A DNA stretch of 29,590 nucleotides from a virus. Below the pieces are notes generated by a model. It saw only the letters and a list, made by a program, of their open reading frames with translations. It had not been told where the DNA came from and searched no databases. The DNA lies in the IMG/VR virus record IMGVR_UViG_3300042465_005040, positions 1 through 29,590 of that record; one strand, written 5' to 3'. Shown in pieces: positions 15,154-22,259 of this stretch. A program made the translations under genes and the position numbers. Every line of letters begins with the position of its first letter. Within the stretch, counting starts at the first letter, position 1.

Positions 15154-16424
15154 ACTGCCGTTTCCATTCTTGCCGGTGCGGCGGCGGTTGCTAAGATGTC
15201 AGCCATATTCAGCTGGCGAACGTGCGTGTCGCCGCCCTCGATCGGGTCGAGGTCTTCGTAGCCCCGCACCTCATTGATGCTGTAGATGCCGTTTTGCAGA
15301 CCCGTGCTGTAGGCGCTAAAGCGGGCCGCAGCATCACCTCGGAGCAGGCCGTTAAGGTTATGCTTCCAATAGTGGTTATCCTGCTCACCCGGCAGCAGTA
15401 GAGCACCAGCAAAAGCCTCCTCCCACCGCTTGCACCAAGGCAGGAACAAGTCCTGCACCGCCTGAATCTGCTGCTGCTCAATGTTGGAAAAGGTCGCGTT
15501 ATCCAGAATCCCCACCTTGTGCGGCGGCACCCCGAACACTTGGCAGATTTGCTGGTGCGTCCGTTTGGCGATCTCATCGAACTGGCTGCTATCATTCGCC
15601 GTCCGCGTCATCTCCATCTTGCCGCCGCCTTCCAAAACCATCGTCCTGAAGAAGTTATCCACTCCCTGATAAGCAGAGTTGAGCTGGTCCTTGAGCGCAT
15701 TCCGCTGCTGCTCCGTCAGGTTGACGCCAGGTGCCGCCGTGTAAACCATCCCAGGCCGCGATCCGTTACTGAAGAACCGGCTGGCATTCTCTTCCAGTGC
15801 CTGCGCCAGTCCGATCAGATTGGCAGAAAGACTGATCGGTCCCTGACCTTTTAGGCCATCCGGCGACATCCCCCGCAGATGCAGCATCTTGTCGAAGCCG
15901 ATCACCTTGCTGCCGCTGTCACTGGTCACCGTATAGCGCGGGAAATTCCCCACCATATCCATCGACACGTTGCGAGTCCGCAGCGGGTAAATCTCCGCGA
16001 TCCGGCCCGACCGATCAAAGACCAGCTGGGCATAAGCATTGTGATGCAGCGCCTGGTTGAAGGCCAGTGCATAGCGGACATCACTGGAAACCATGATCGG
16101 ATTGGGCCGCGTCCGCATCACCCGCCGGGCAGGATGCCCCACGGCCGGCGTCCGGCTGTCCCCATTCTGCACATACAGTTCCAGCGGCAGCGTGCTGACA
16201 ATCTGGGCGATGTAGTGGACACAGGCATATACCGTCGAGACCCCAAGGGCGGTCAGTTCATTCACCTTTGCCCCCAGCGGCCCCGTGCTACCCATCAGGG
16301 CGGCGAGAAACTCACTCCCCGGATTCGTCAGCGGGCTTTCATTCCGAATCGGCGCAAAGCGGGGGCGAATCCCAGTCTGGGAAACGCCTGCCTCACGCAG
16401 AGTCTGGAATTGTCGGTCGCTCAT
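15150..16424 (-). CDS. portal protein, HK97 family
   Basis: This 424-residue protein forms the dodecameric ring at the DNA-entry vertex. Diagnostic segments in order are LTALGVSTVYACVHYIAQIV, STLPLELY, HPARRVMRTRPNPIM, LHLRGMSPDGLKGQGPISLS, FFSNGSRPGMVYTA, and IAKRTHQQICQVFGVPPHKV then GILDNATFSNIEQQQIQAVQ, which is the most typical part. The length fits the family. Its start overlaps the stop of the upstream spanin-like gene (ATGA), so the lysis cassette and head genes share one message. Confidence 0.93.
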   Translation of the reverse strand: MSDRQFQTLREAGVSQTGIRPRFAPIRNESPLTNPGSEFLAALMGSTGPLGAKVNELTALGVSTVYACVHYIAQIVSTLPLELYVQNGDSRTPAVGHPARRVMRTRPNPIMVSSDVRYALAFNQALHHNAYAQLVFDRSGRIAEIYPLRTRNVSMDMVGNFPRYTVTSDSGSKVIGFDKMLHLRGMSPDGLKGQGPISLSANLIGLAQALEENASRFFSNGSRPGMVYTAAPGVNLTEQQRNALKDQLNSAYQGVDNFFRTMVLEGGGKMEMTRTANDSSQFDEIAKRTHQQICQVFGVPPHKVGILDNATFSNIEQQQIQAVQDLFLPWCKRWEEAFAGALLLPGEQDNHYWKHNLNGLLRGDAAARFSAYSTGLQNGIYSINEVRGYEDLDPIEGGDTHVRQLNMADILATAAAPARMETAV

Positions 16425-16705
16425 TGATTCAGTTTCTGGTCGATCCGGTCGAGAATTTTCAGGATGTTAGCCAGCTTCTCATTGTTCGCGCTTTCCTTCA
16501 GCTCCAGCTCGCGGATGCGCGGCTGCACCGCGGCAGTCGTGTGAGTGTTTTCGTTGACCGCGATCTGGATCGTCGCCACCCACACCCCCATGGCGAAGGC
16601 TCCTGTCAAAAGCGCCCAGCCAAGTTTGACCACAATATCAAGAGTCTTGAGTCGGCTGGAAAAGCCCTCTGTCTGTTCTTCACTCATGGTCAGGATTTGG
16701 CTCAT
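16421..16705 (-). CDS. single-TM coiled-coil protein, putative inner-membrane spanin or holin partner
   Basis: This 94-residue protein has one probable membrane helix at residues 25-49 (VVKLGWALLTGAFAMGVWVATI) followed by a coiled coil (IRELELKESANNEKL, then ANILKILDRIDQKLNQ). The cytosol-to-periplasm layout resembles an i-spanin, and also the small hemolysin XhlA-like phage proteins. It lies between endolysin and portal genes, with ATGA overlaps on both sides. The function is inferred from topology and neighbours. Confidence 0.6.
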   Translation of the reverse strand: MSQILTMSEEQTEGFSSRLKTLDIVVKLGWALLTGAFAMGVWVATIQIAVNENTHTTAAVQPRIRELELKESANNEKLANILKILDRIDQKLNQ

Positions 16706-17223
16706 GGCGGCAGCAGTCGGATGAATTTGCGGGACTCCTTAAAGTTGCGGGACTTATCCCACACCCCGTCCCCCTCACGGCCACCACTGGCCCCAGTGTT
16801 TCCTTCGATGGTGCGGATCACTCCACGCGCATCGTCAGCGACAAGGCCCGTATGGCTCATGTCAAAAGTCACAATGTCTCCCGTCCGCAGTGATGGGATG
16901 TCATCAGCGAACAAAACCTGCAGCCCGCGTTTCTTCGCCCAGTCCTCCAGCCCAAACGCCGCCGCCGTCTTCGGCCTCCATTTCTCAAATTGAGCAGCGG
17001 TTAGCTTCAATGCCGCCAGCACTTCCTTGTCCTTGCCCCATTCCTGAATGCACCAGCAAACAAAAGCCGCACACCATGGCCAGCCAGTCGGCTGCTCCTT
17101 CGCCAAATCACAGGCCGCCTGATATTCACGAACCCGCTTCCCGCTATTCCGCCCCACTTCACGCACCCCCACCTCGCGGCGGGCGATCTCGATCAGCTTC
17201 TGGCGGACGGGGAGAGTGCTCAT
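16702..17223 (-). CDS. CHAP-domain endolysin
   Basis: This 173-residue cell-wall hydrolase degrades peptidoglycan for lysis. The N-terminal pattern VRQKLIEIARREVGVREVGR leads to the CHAP core: TGWPWCAAFVCWCIQEWG with nucleophile Cys51, then LRTGDIVTFDMSHTGLVADD with His124, and IRTIEGNTGASGG supplying Glu140/Asn142. These are the expected cysteine, histidine and acid/amide residues of an NlpC/P60-related amidase or endopeptidase. The start at 17223 (MSTLPV) was preferred because it forms an ATGA overlap with the upstream stop. No signal peptide is present, so export probably depends on a holin. Confidence 0.88.
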   Translation of the reverse strand: MSTLPVRQKLIEIARREVGVREVGRNSGKRVREYQAACDLAKEQPTGWPWCAAFVCWCIQEWGKDKEVLAALKLTAAQFEKWRPKTAAAFGLEDWAKKRGLQVLFADDIPSLRTGDIVTFDMSHTGLVADDARGVIRTIEGNTGASGGREGDGVWDKSRNFKESRKFIRLLPP

Positions 17224-17447
17224 GATTTGCGAACCCAAGCCAGCAAAAGGTGGATGATGGTGTCGATGATCCAGCCAGCCTGCCCTTGCAGATAGGAAAC
17301 CGCCTTTGTCCTCACGAACTCCAGCTTCTCAGAGCCGACCCCGAAGCGGGCATCAGCAACACTGATCGCCTCAACAATCGCCGCGATTGCCAGCTTGTTG
17401 TTGTCAGCCAACCAGGTGGCGATGTATTTCAGGAGGAAAACTTTCAT
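17220..17447 (-). CDS. small amphipathic protein of the lysis cassette
   Basis: This 75-residue protein has two hydrophobic stretches at the ends (MKVFLLKYIATWLADNNKLA, then GWIIDTIIHLLLAWVRKS) and a middle AISVADARFGVGSEKLEFVR that recalls the helical region of LL-H type holins. It lies directly before the endolysin gene with ATGA overlaps on both sides, and has a good GGAGG sequence about 9 nt before its ATG. A holin or antiholin is the best guess, but not secure. Confidence 0.55.
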   Translation of the reverse strand: MKVFLLKYIATWLADNNKLAIAAIVEAISVADARFGVGSEKLEFVRTKAVSYLQGQAGWIIDTIIHLLLAWVRKS

Positions 17448-17731
17448 GGGGTAAAGCGCAGGCGCTTCAGGGTTTGCATCGCCGCTTGTTCGTCAGCGGC
17501 TTGGCGTTCCAGTTCGGACTTAGTGTGGGGAATCAGTGGGGTGAATTGGAGTGGTTCGGGTTGGATGGGCTTGGCCCACGAATCGATTTCAGCTATCTTG
17601 AGAGTTTGTTTTGCCGCCTGGTAATCGTGAGAGCAGCTAGTCAGGATCACCGAAAAGATTAACGCTGCCCTTAGTAACCATCCGCAGGCCGACCTGCAGA
17701 ATCCCTGCAGCCATAAGCACAAGGTCCGCAT
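17444..17731 (-). CDS. small lipoprotein nested across the end of the holin-like gene, putative o-spanin
   Basis: This reading has a hydrophobic stretch LLRAALIFSVILTSCSHDYQ with a clear LTSC lipobox, then a mature part of about 60 residues: proline-rich early (KPIQPEPLQFTPLIP), helical later (SELERQAADEQAAMQTLKRL). The probable start is ATG at 17731 (MRTLCLW), inside the upstream gene in another frame, so the two genes overlap by 95 bp. That architecture recalls Rz/Rz1 spanin pairs. The exact start is uncertain: a downstream non-ATG start would give a shorter signal. The lipobox and the reading frame are the solid parts. Confidence 0.6.
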   Translation of the reverse strand: MRTLCLWLQGFCRSACGWLLRAALIFSVILTSCSHDYQAAKQTLKIAEIDSWAKPIQPEPLQFTPLIPHTKSELERQAADEQAAMQTLKRLRFTP

Positions 17732-17855
17732 GGGCTGCGATCCACGGCGCAAGGCCGGGGGCGAAGGAGCCAACCGCACCGGCCAAGGTAACCAAGACCC
17801 CAGCGAAAGCGGTTTTGGATTTGAAGATGGATTTTGAGGAGCTGATTTCATTCAT
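17637..17855 (-). CDS. putative holin (two-TM phage membrane protein)
   Basis: This 72-residue protein has a polar N-terminus MNEISSSKSIFKSKTAFAG, a first hydrophobic helix (AGVLVTLAGAVGSFAPGL), a second (ADLVLMAAGILQVGLRMV), and the terminal text RMVTKGSVNLFGDPD. The layout SKT...two helices...LRxxTKG is common in small phage holin-type proteins. Holins trigger lysis by making inner-membrane holes. It lies in the lysis cassette, with an ATGA overlap to the lipoprotein gene upstream and a nested lipoprotein gene at its end. Confidence 0.65.
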   Translation of the reverse strand: MNEISSSKSIFKSKTAFAGVLVTLAGAVGSFAPGLAPWIAAHADLVLMAAGILQVGLRMVTKGSVNLFGDPD

Positions 17856-18247
17856 GGCTGGATAGGCACTTCCTCAACAGGGTTTAGAATCTTGAGCTTT
17901 TCGACATCAGCCGCCGATGTGGTAGCGGCCCGGGAGGTTTCCTCTTTAGCCAGGATGCGCGTCGTGCTCTCGCTTGTGCGGAACATTGAGGTAGCCGCCT
18001 CAGTCACTGCTTTGACCCCATAGTAATTGGCGATCTTGCCGGGGATCACCGTCTCATCCTTGCCAGTGTCAGAATAACTCAGCGTCCCCAACGGCCCGGA
18101 ATAACTGGCAGTCTCCCCGGCGGACTTCGTAAAGATCGATCCGCCCAAGGAAACCACAGACTCCCCGGAGCGGATCAGAGGCCGCACCGTGCAAGCGGCA
18201 CACGCCAGCGCCGTGAAGGCGGATAGGGCGGCGATTGCTCGGAGCAT
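17852..18247 (-). CDS. lipoprotein, first gene of the late operon
   Basis: This 131-residue protein has an N-terminal export signal MLRAIAALSAFTALACAACT, with a lipobox-like ALAC at Cys16 (or Cys19). The mature part is serine/threonine-rich with a short conserved-looking block SGPLGTLSYSDTGKD and helices toward the end (KAVTEAATSMFR). I do not recognise the family. Being first in the lysis cassette it may act in outer-membrane disruption, or be a superinfection-exclusion lipoprotein. It lies next to the divergent control region, so it is read first when late transcription starts there. Confidence 0.65.
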   Translation of the reverse strand: MLRAIAALSAFTALACAACTVRPLIRSGESVVSLGGSIFTKSAGETASYSGPLGTLSYSDTGKDETVIPGKIANYYGVKAVTEAATSMFRTSESTTRILAKEETSRAATTSAADVEKLKILNPVEEVPIQP

Positions 18248-18302
18248 GGCGGACCTATCGCTTTTTATAGGGGTTCTTGCAATACTGGATTTCTGTCGGA
18301 AC

Positions 18303-18365
18303 TGAAATTAGTGAACCAACTGAACCTTGTGACCCAAAAGAACTTGCTGAACCATCTGAACCCCA
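18303..18365. repeat. 9-bp tandem repeat TGAACC(N3) in the divergent control region
   Basis: Seven consecutive 9-bp units start at 18303, 18312, 18321, 18330, 18339, 18348 and 18357: TGAAATTAG, TGAACCAAC, TGAACCTTG, TGACCCAAA, AGAACTTGC, TGAACCATC, TGAACCCCA. Four keep the exact TGAACC core and three deviate. The array fills the gap between the late operon (start 18247) and the helix-turn-helix gene (start 18378). It is likely a binding array for a regulator that controls both directions. The surrounding 18248-18302 holds a TATAAA-like element read on the minus strand, but no full promoter that I can defend. Confidence 0.7.
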
Positions 18366-18377
18366 TACCATTCAACC

Positions 18378-18533
18378 ATGGCAAAACTCAGTTCGTCCCA
18401 AGCTGCGAAAAAACTTGGCATCTCACAGCAGCACGTTGTCAGGCTGTGCAAGAAAGGGGTTCTGAACGGCTCAAGAATCCACAACAAAAGCTGGTGGCAA
18501 GTCGAGCTGCCTAAAAAGGAGGCCGACCCGTGA
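18378..18533 (+). CDS. small MerR/excisionase-type helix-turn-helix protein
   Basis: This 51-residue protein has a complete winged-helix core: SSSQAAKKLGISQQHVVRLC then KKGVLNGSRIHNKSWWQVEL. The pattern (helix, turn, recognition helix, then wing with K/RxW) is typical of AlpA/excisionase-like and MerR_1-like small DNA-binding proteins. The ATG at 18378 directly follows the 9-bp repeat array and has the leader ATTCAACC. The stop overlaps the next gene (GTGA). It may bind the repeats and control the divergent units. In prophages such proteins often assist recombination, but no integrase is in view. Confidence 0.75.
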   Translation: MAKLSSSQAAKKLGISQQHVVRLCKKGVLNGSRIHNKSWWQVELPKKEADP

Positions 18534-18682
18534 GACTCCTCAACGCCCTGATCAACCTCGGCCTCCAGAGCATCGCCGGCGCCCTCGCCATCATCGCTAT
18601 CCCGCCGGCCATCTGCGCCGCCGTCATCCTTTTATTAGCCTCTACTATCTCCCACCATGCAGACCACCAAGTCCCACGATAG
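18530..18682 (+). CDS. very small membrane protein overlapping TerS
   Basis: A GTG at 18530 overlaps the stop of the helix-turn-helix gene (GTGA) and opens 50 codons. The product is strongly hydrophobic: LINLGLQSIAGALAIIAIPP then AICAAVILLLASTISHH, one or two membrane helices. An AAGGAGG run at 18516-18522, 7 nt upstream, is a genuine Shine-Dalgarno, unlike most genes here, and supports expression. Its end overlaps the first 26 bp of TerS in another frame. Function unknown. Confidence 0.5.
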   Translation: MRLLNALINLGLQSIAGALAIIAIPPAICAAVILLLASTISHHADHQVPR

Positions 18683-19133
18683 CCTCGGCCGCACCCGCCG
18701 CGTCAGCCAGGGCGGCGCCGGTCCCAAGCCCCTGCCCAGCAAGGACGCCCCCAAGGCCGGAGAGTTCGACCCCCGGCCCCCTGACCATCTGGAAGCCCAC
18801 GGCCTGCAGTTCTGGGACGACGCCGTGGAGTGCCTGCTGCTGATGGGCTTCATTGATGCAGCTGACAGAATATTCCTCATCCACGCCGCCGAATCCTTCC
18901 AGCTATACAAAGAATGCCGCGACTCCATCCAGCTGGATGGCCGCACCATCTGCGATAACCAAGGCAACGTGAAGGCCCACCCTCTCATGAATACCATGCT
19001 CAAGTCAGGCAAAGACTGCTTCAGCTACCTGTCCAGCCTCGGCCTCACCCCATCCGCCCGCGCCAAATTTGGCGGCAACGTCAAAGAGGAAGACCCATTC
19101 GCTGAACTCCTCAAAGCCCAGCGGGGTAACTGA
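18657..19133 (+). CDS. terminase small subunit, P27 family
   Basis: This 158-residue protein recognises the packaging site on concatemeric DNA and passes it to TerL. P27-family traits are a proline-rich start (KPLPSKDAPKAGEFDPRPPD), central helices (LEAHGLQFWDDAVECLLLMG, DAADRIFLIHAAESFQLYKE), and the highly typical KAHPLMNTMLKSGKDCFSYL then SSLGLTPSARAKFGG. The length fits the family. It is followed without gap by the HNH gene (stop 19133, ATG 19134) and then TerL. The packaging genes are on the opposite strand to the head genes. Confidence 0.9.
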   Translation: MQTTKSHDSLGRTRRVSQGGAGPKPLPSKDAPKAGEFDPRPPDHLEAHGLQFWDDAVECLLLMGFIDAADRIFLIHAAESFQLYKECRDSIQLDGRTICDNQGNVKAHPLMNTMLKSGKDCFSYLSSLGLTPSARAKFGGNVKEEDPFAELLKAQRGN

Positions 19134-19478
19134 ATGCCCACCAAGCCACCCCAGCATAGCCTGCCCAAGTTCACCGCGCCATCTCATGCCCGGCAGGTTT
19201 ACGACAGGCAGACCCGGCGGATGACCAGCGGCCTGCGGATCGCCTCAGACCTGCGGAACTCCAGCTTCTGGAAGCGCGTCCGACTGACCTACATCTCCAG
19301 AAATCCAATCTGCGAAAACCCCCACGGCTGGCATGGTGAGTTCCCACCCCCGGCGCAGGAAGTCCACCACAAGGAAAGCCTGCAGACCGCCCCTCACCTT
19401 GCCTACACCCATTCCAATCTGATGGCCCTCTGCATCAAGTGTCACGCCAAATTCAGCCAAGAGGAAAGAAACTTATGA
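19134..19478 (+). CDS. HNH endonuclease of the packaging module
   Basis: This 114-residue HNH nuclease has Cys60 in ISRNPICENPHGW, the catalytic pair His78-His79 in AQEVHHKESL, Asn95 in HSNLMALC, and the zinc/CxxC pair Cys100/Cys103 followed by HAKFS. HNH proteins next to terminase genes in HK97-type phages assist TerL in DNA cutting and packaging, so this is more likely a packaging factor than a selfish element. It sits between TerS and TerL. Confidence 0.88.
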   Translation: MPTKPPQHSLPKFTAPSHARQVYDRQTRRMTSGLRIASDLRNSSFWKRVRLTYISRNPICENPHGWHGEFPPPAQEVHHKESLQTAPHLAYTHSNLMALCIKCHAKFSQEERNL

Positions 19479-19663
19479 CACCCAAAAAACGAATTGAGAT
19501 TGCCGCATCTATCCTTAGTGGCCTGCTTGCCAGTGGCCACTATTCCGTAATCGAATCAGACGGCTGCGTGAATCTACGGACTTTGGACGGCGAATACGAG
19601 GCGGTAGAGGACGCCTTGAATTTAACCGACAAACTCATCGCTAAAGCCGGCCAAGACGCATGA
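19475..19663 (+). CDS. small protein between HNH nuclease and TerL
   Basis: This 62-residue protein starts MTPKKRIEIAASILSGLLAS, then GHYSVIESDGCVNLRTLDGE and EAVEDALNLTDKLIAKAGQ: two helices around a beta hairpin. It is not recognised. The ATG at 19475 overlaps the preceding stop (ATGA) and has a Shine-Dalgarno-like GAGGA about 9 nt upstream. A longer start at 19439 was rejected since it lies inside the HNH gene. Confidence 0.6.
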   Translation: MTPKKRIEIAASILSGLLASGHYSVIESDGCVNLRTLDGEYEAVEDALNLTDKLIAKAGQDA

Positions 19664-19667
19664 CCCC

Positions 19668-21383
19668 ATGCCAGCCAAGCGCCACACCGCCCCGGCAGAA
19701 GACCCCGCCACCACCTATGCACGATCCGTCCTGTCCGGTGAGACTCCGGCAGGGAAGCTGGTAAAGCTGGCCTGTCAGCGGCATTTGAATGATCTGGATC
19801 GGCAGGGCAGTGATGCGTTCCCATTTGTGTGGGAGCCACTCAAGGGTGCGATCTTCGCGCAGTTCTGCTCACTGCTCCGGCACTACAAAGGCCGGTTCAA
19901 AAACCAGCCCTTTGAGCTTGCCCCGTTCCAGCTTTTCATTGGTGGCCTGCTGTTTGGCTGGGTGCATAAAGACACAGGCTTGAGGCGGTTTCGGACGGCG
20001 GTTATCCGTGTGCCCCGGAAGAACGGAAAAACTGCCTTCGCCGCCGCGCTTGCCCTCTTCTTGTTATCCATGGACGGGGAAGCCGGAGCAGAGGTTTACT
20101 TCGCCGCCACCAAAAGGGACCAGGCAAAACTCGGTTGGTCAGACGCCTGTCGGTTCCTGAAATACTGCCCCCGCTCCATGAAGGCCCGGTTCGTCGAGCG
20201 CCAGAATATCCTGGAGTTCCCCAGCGCTGACGGAAAACTGGTGCCACTGTCCGGTGATTCCGATACTCAGGACGGACTCAATCCCCACGCAGCCATCTGT
20301 GATGAGGTCCACCAGTGGACGGATCGCAGCCTATGGGACGCCCTAGAGGATGGCATGGGAGCGCGTGAGCAGCCAGTGATGGTGGACATCTCCACCGCAG
20401 GCACAGACACTTCCACGTTCGCGTATGAGACTCACAAGCGCGGCGAAGACATCTTGGACGGCACCCTCGTCGATGAATCCTTTTTGGTTTACATCGCTAT
20501 GGCAGACCCAGAGGACTTGGCGGACTACGCCAATCCCGCCGTCTGGGAAAAAGCAAACCCGGCACTAGGCACCGTCAAGAGTTACGACTACATGGCCCAG
20601 CAGATCAAGGTCGTGGAAGCCACCCCCTCCAAACTGACCACCTTCCTGACAAAACAACTCAACATCTGGGCCAATGCCGATGAACGATGGCTTGATCCCA
20701 CCGACTGGATCGCCGGGAACCACGCAGGGCTGGCGGAAAAACTCCTTGGCCGGAAGTGCCACGGCGCTCTGGATTTGGCCAAGGTCTCCGACTTGTCGGC
20801 ATTCGCCTTGGTCTTCCGCCCTGATGAGGTATTCGCAGCCACCGGCATCAAGGGTAAGTATGCCCTCCTCGCTTGGGCCTGGTGCCCAGGAGATGACATC
20901 ACCAAGCGCAGCCGGGAGCACCGCGTCCCCTACGATGCCTGGGAGCGATCCGGCTGGATCACCAAGACCCCTGGCAACGTCACTGACTTCGGCATTCTCC
21001 GGGCCGGCGTGGAAGCCCTCTGCCAGAAGTATCAGGTAACCGACATCGCCTTTGACCGATGGGGATCGCAAGAGACCGTCCAGCATATGCAGGAGGCCGG
21101 CCTTGCAGTCTTCGCCTTCGGTCAGGGATTCAAAGATATGTCCCCGCCCACCTCCGAAATGGAGCGGCTGGTCAAAGGCGGGAACCTCCTGCACGAGGAT
21201 AACCCACTGCTGGCCTGGTGCGCCGGTAACGTGACCTGCGAAATTGATCCTACCGGAGCGATCAAGCCCAACAAGAAAAAGTCCCGCGAGAAGATCGACC
21301 CCATAGTTTCCGCCGTGATGGCGCTGGGGCGAACGCTGGCGGTCGATGCGGTGGTCGCGGCCCCCACCGTATGGGTCGCTTAG
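19668..21383 (+). CDS. terminase large subunit (TerL)
   Basis: This 571-residue packaging motor and nuclease drives ATP-dependent DNA translocation into the prohead. The ATPase part has Walker A VPRKNGKT at residues 115-122 and Walker B AAICDEVHQ with the DE pair at 212-213, followed by a coupling motif DISTAGT at 240-246. The nuclease part has acidic residues in ALDLAKVSDLSAFA (Asp369), DIAFDRWGS (Asp463) and KIDPIVSAVMALGR (Asp544), the pattern of the Terminase_1 (HK97-like) family. Length is normal. It ends at 21383, one base before the stop of the convergent early operon. Confidence 0.95.
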   Translation: MPAKRHTAPAEDPATTYARSVLSGETPAGKLVKLACQRHLNDLDRQGSDAFPFVWEPLKGAIFAQFCSLLRHYKGRFKNQPFELAPFQLFIGGLLFGWVHKDTGLRRFRTAVIRVPRKNGKTAFAAALALFLLSMDGEAGAEVYFAATKRDQAKLGWSDACRFLKYCPRSMKARFVERQNILEFPSADGKLVPLSGDSDTQDGLNPHAAICDEVHQWTDRSLWDALEDGMGAREQPVMVDISTAGTDTSTFAYETHKRGEDILDGTLVDESFLVYIAMADPEDLADYANPAVWEKANPALGTVKSYDYMAQQIKVVEATPSKLTTFLTKQLNIWANADERWLDPTDWIAGNHAGLAEKLLGRKCHGALDLAKVSDLSAFALVFRPDEVFAATGIKGKYALLAWAWCPGDDITKRSREHRVPYDAWERSGWITKTPGNVTDFGILRAGVEALCQKYQVTDIAFDRWGSQETVQHMQEAGLAVFAFGQGFKDMSPPTSEMERLVKGGNLLHEDNPLLAWCAGNVTCEIDPTGAIKPNKKKSREKIDPIVSAVMALGRTLAVDAVVAAPTVWVA

Positions 21384-21557
21384 TCAATAATCCAACATCC
21401 TCTTCACCATCTCCACCATCTCCCACCGCGTGCAGGTCGTCCGCCCCTCCAGCCTCACAATAATCTGAGCAATCAGCCGGAGCAGGCCCGCGTCAGTCAT
21501 CCCGGCGGCGTGCGCGGCGCGGATCGTTTTGTCTGCGTTGGCTTGGAGGGTGTTCAT
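21384..21557 (-). CDS. small hypothetical protein, last gene of the early operon
   Basis: This 57-residue protein is helical and charged: LQANADKTIRAAHAAGMTDA, then GLLRLIAQIIVRLEGRTTCT and RWEMVEMVKRMLDY. It is not recognised. Its ATG overlaps the previous stop (ATGA at 21554-21557), and its stop abuts the TerL stop tail to tail. The coupling to upstream genes and regular codon use support that it is real. Confidence 0.5.
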   Translation of the reverse strand: MNTLQANADKTIRAAHAAGMTDAGLLRLIAQIIVRLEGRTTCTRWEMVEMVKRMLDY

Positions 21558-21772
21558 TTTGATGGTTTGGCATTGGACAAGGCAAAGCGCAGCCCGTCGT
21601 CAGCCTCGTCACTGGCCAACAGCATCATGGGGATTCCTTCCTCCATCACCGGCTTGGCCCATCGTATCTCGCAGGGCGAGTATTCACCGTGAGATGATTC
21701 GATTTGAACTTCCAAGTCACCATGGGACGCGAGGTAATTACTCAAGACCATTATCAGTTCGGAGGTGGTCAT
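21554..21772 (-). CDS. small hypothetical early protein
   Basis: This 72-residue protein begins MTTSELIMVLSNYLASHGDL then EVQIESSHGEYSPCEIRWAK. The pattern (helix, then VxIxSxxGxYxPxxI) recalls small phage proteins that hold a short beta sheet after a first helix, with no known role. It overlaps both neighbours by ATGA. Confidence 0.6.
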   Translation of the reverse strand: MTTSELIMVLSNYLASHGDLEVQIESSHGEYSPCEIRWAKPVMEEGIPMMLLASDEADDGLRFALSNAKPSK

Positions 21773-22002
21773 CCTGCAATTTGAGTTGCCCGTCTTTCCT
21801 CCGCCGTGAGGAGATACCAGCGGTGGATGGTTGCGTGGAATTTCTTTCCTTCCCTCGCAGCATAGCCACCATCTTTCTTTAGCTTGTTCGGCCCAAGGTA
21901 ATCGTGGAACTCAAATGTGAATCCCTCGTAGGTGTAGACGTTGGCCACACTCAGAATCGTGTGGCATCGGCCCGTCTCGTCTCTTAGGAAATGGTCGCTC
22001 AT
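21769..22002 (-). CDS. small hypothetical early protein
   Basis: This 77-residue protein is not recognised. It reads as beta strands (CHTILSVANVYTYEGFTFEF, HDYLGPNKL) then a helix at the end (HRWYLLTAEERRATQIAG). The start follows the A/C-rich leader CCAAACACAACC. Confidence 0.55.
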   Translation of the reverse strand: MSDHFLRDETGRCHTILSVANVYTYEGFTFEFHDYLGPNKLKKDGGYAAREGKKFHATIHRWYLLTAEERRATQIAG

Positions 22003-22025
22003 GGTTGTGTTTGGTGGGTTGGTAA

Positions 22026-22259
22026 TTATTTGCTCTGCGGATATTCAATCTCCAACAGCAGCCGCAGGCAGTGGATCGCCTTCTCAATATCTTCCCGGCC
22101 ATTTTTCTCTTTATGGCGGGTCACATATCGGATCACGCTGGATTCACAGTAGGGCAGCCGGTTCCTCTGGCAGTATTCCGCAGGCTGGATGGCGAGGGCC
22201 TTGTAATGCCGGCCACCGACTTGGTCGTCGAGGGCGGTTGGTTGGGTGGGTTCGTTCAT
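22026..22259 (-). CDS. DUF3310 protein
   Basis: This 77-residue protein carries the full family signature: HYKALAIQPAEYCQRNRLPY, CESSVIRYVTRHKEKNGRED and IEKAIHCLRLLLEIEY. DUF3310 proteins are common in phage early regions. A nucleotide-metabolism or replication link has been proposed, but the activity is not settled. The gene follows the helicase loader region and overlaps the upstream stop by ATGA. Confidence 0.88.
   Translation of the reverse strand: MNEPTQPTALDDQVGGRHYKALAIQPAEYCQRNRLPYCESSVIRYVTRHKEKNGREDIEKAIHCLRLLLEIEYPQSK

Noticed and set aside
17732-17851. Long N-terminal extension of the nested lipoprotein (start at 17851)
   Set aside because: It would put 70 proline/arginine-rich residues before the hydrophobic signal, which is not workable for a lipoprotein, and it lies wholly within the holin-like gene.
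18277-18514. Two plus-strand readings across the 9-bp repeats (EPT/EPC/EPS-type and NQL/NLV-type peptides)
   Set aside because: The repeat translates into simple tripeptide repeats, but the downstream parts overlap the helix-turn-helix gene in the wrong frame. A DNA-level repeat explains the pattern better.
20565-21194. 209-codon minus-strand reading frame
   Set aside because: It is antisense to TerL, which carries Walker and nuclease motifs, and has no independent support.
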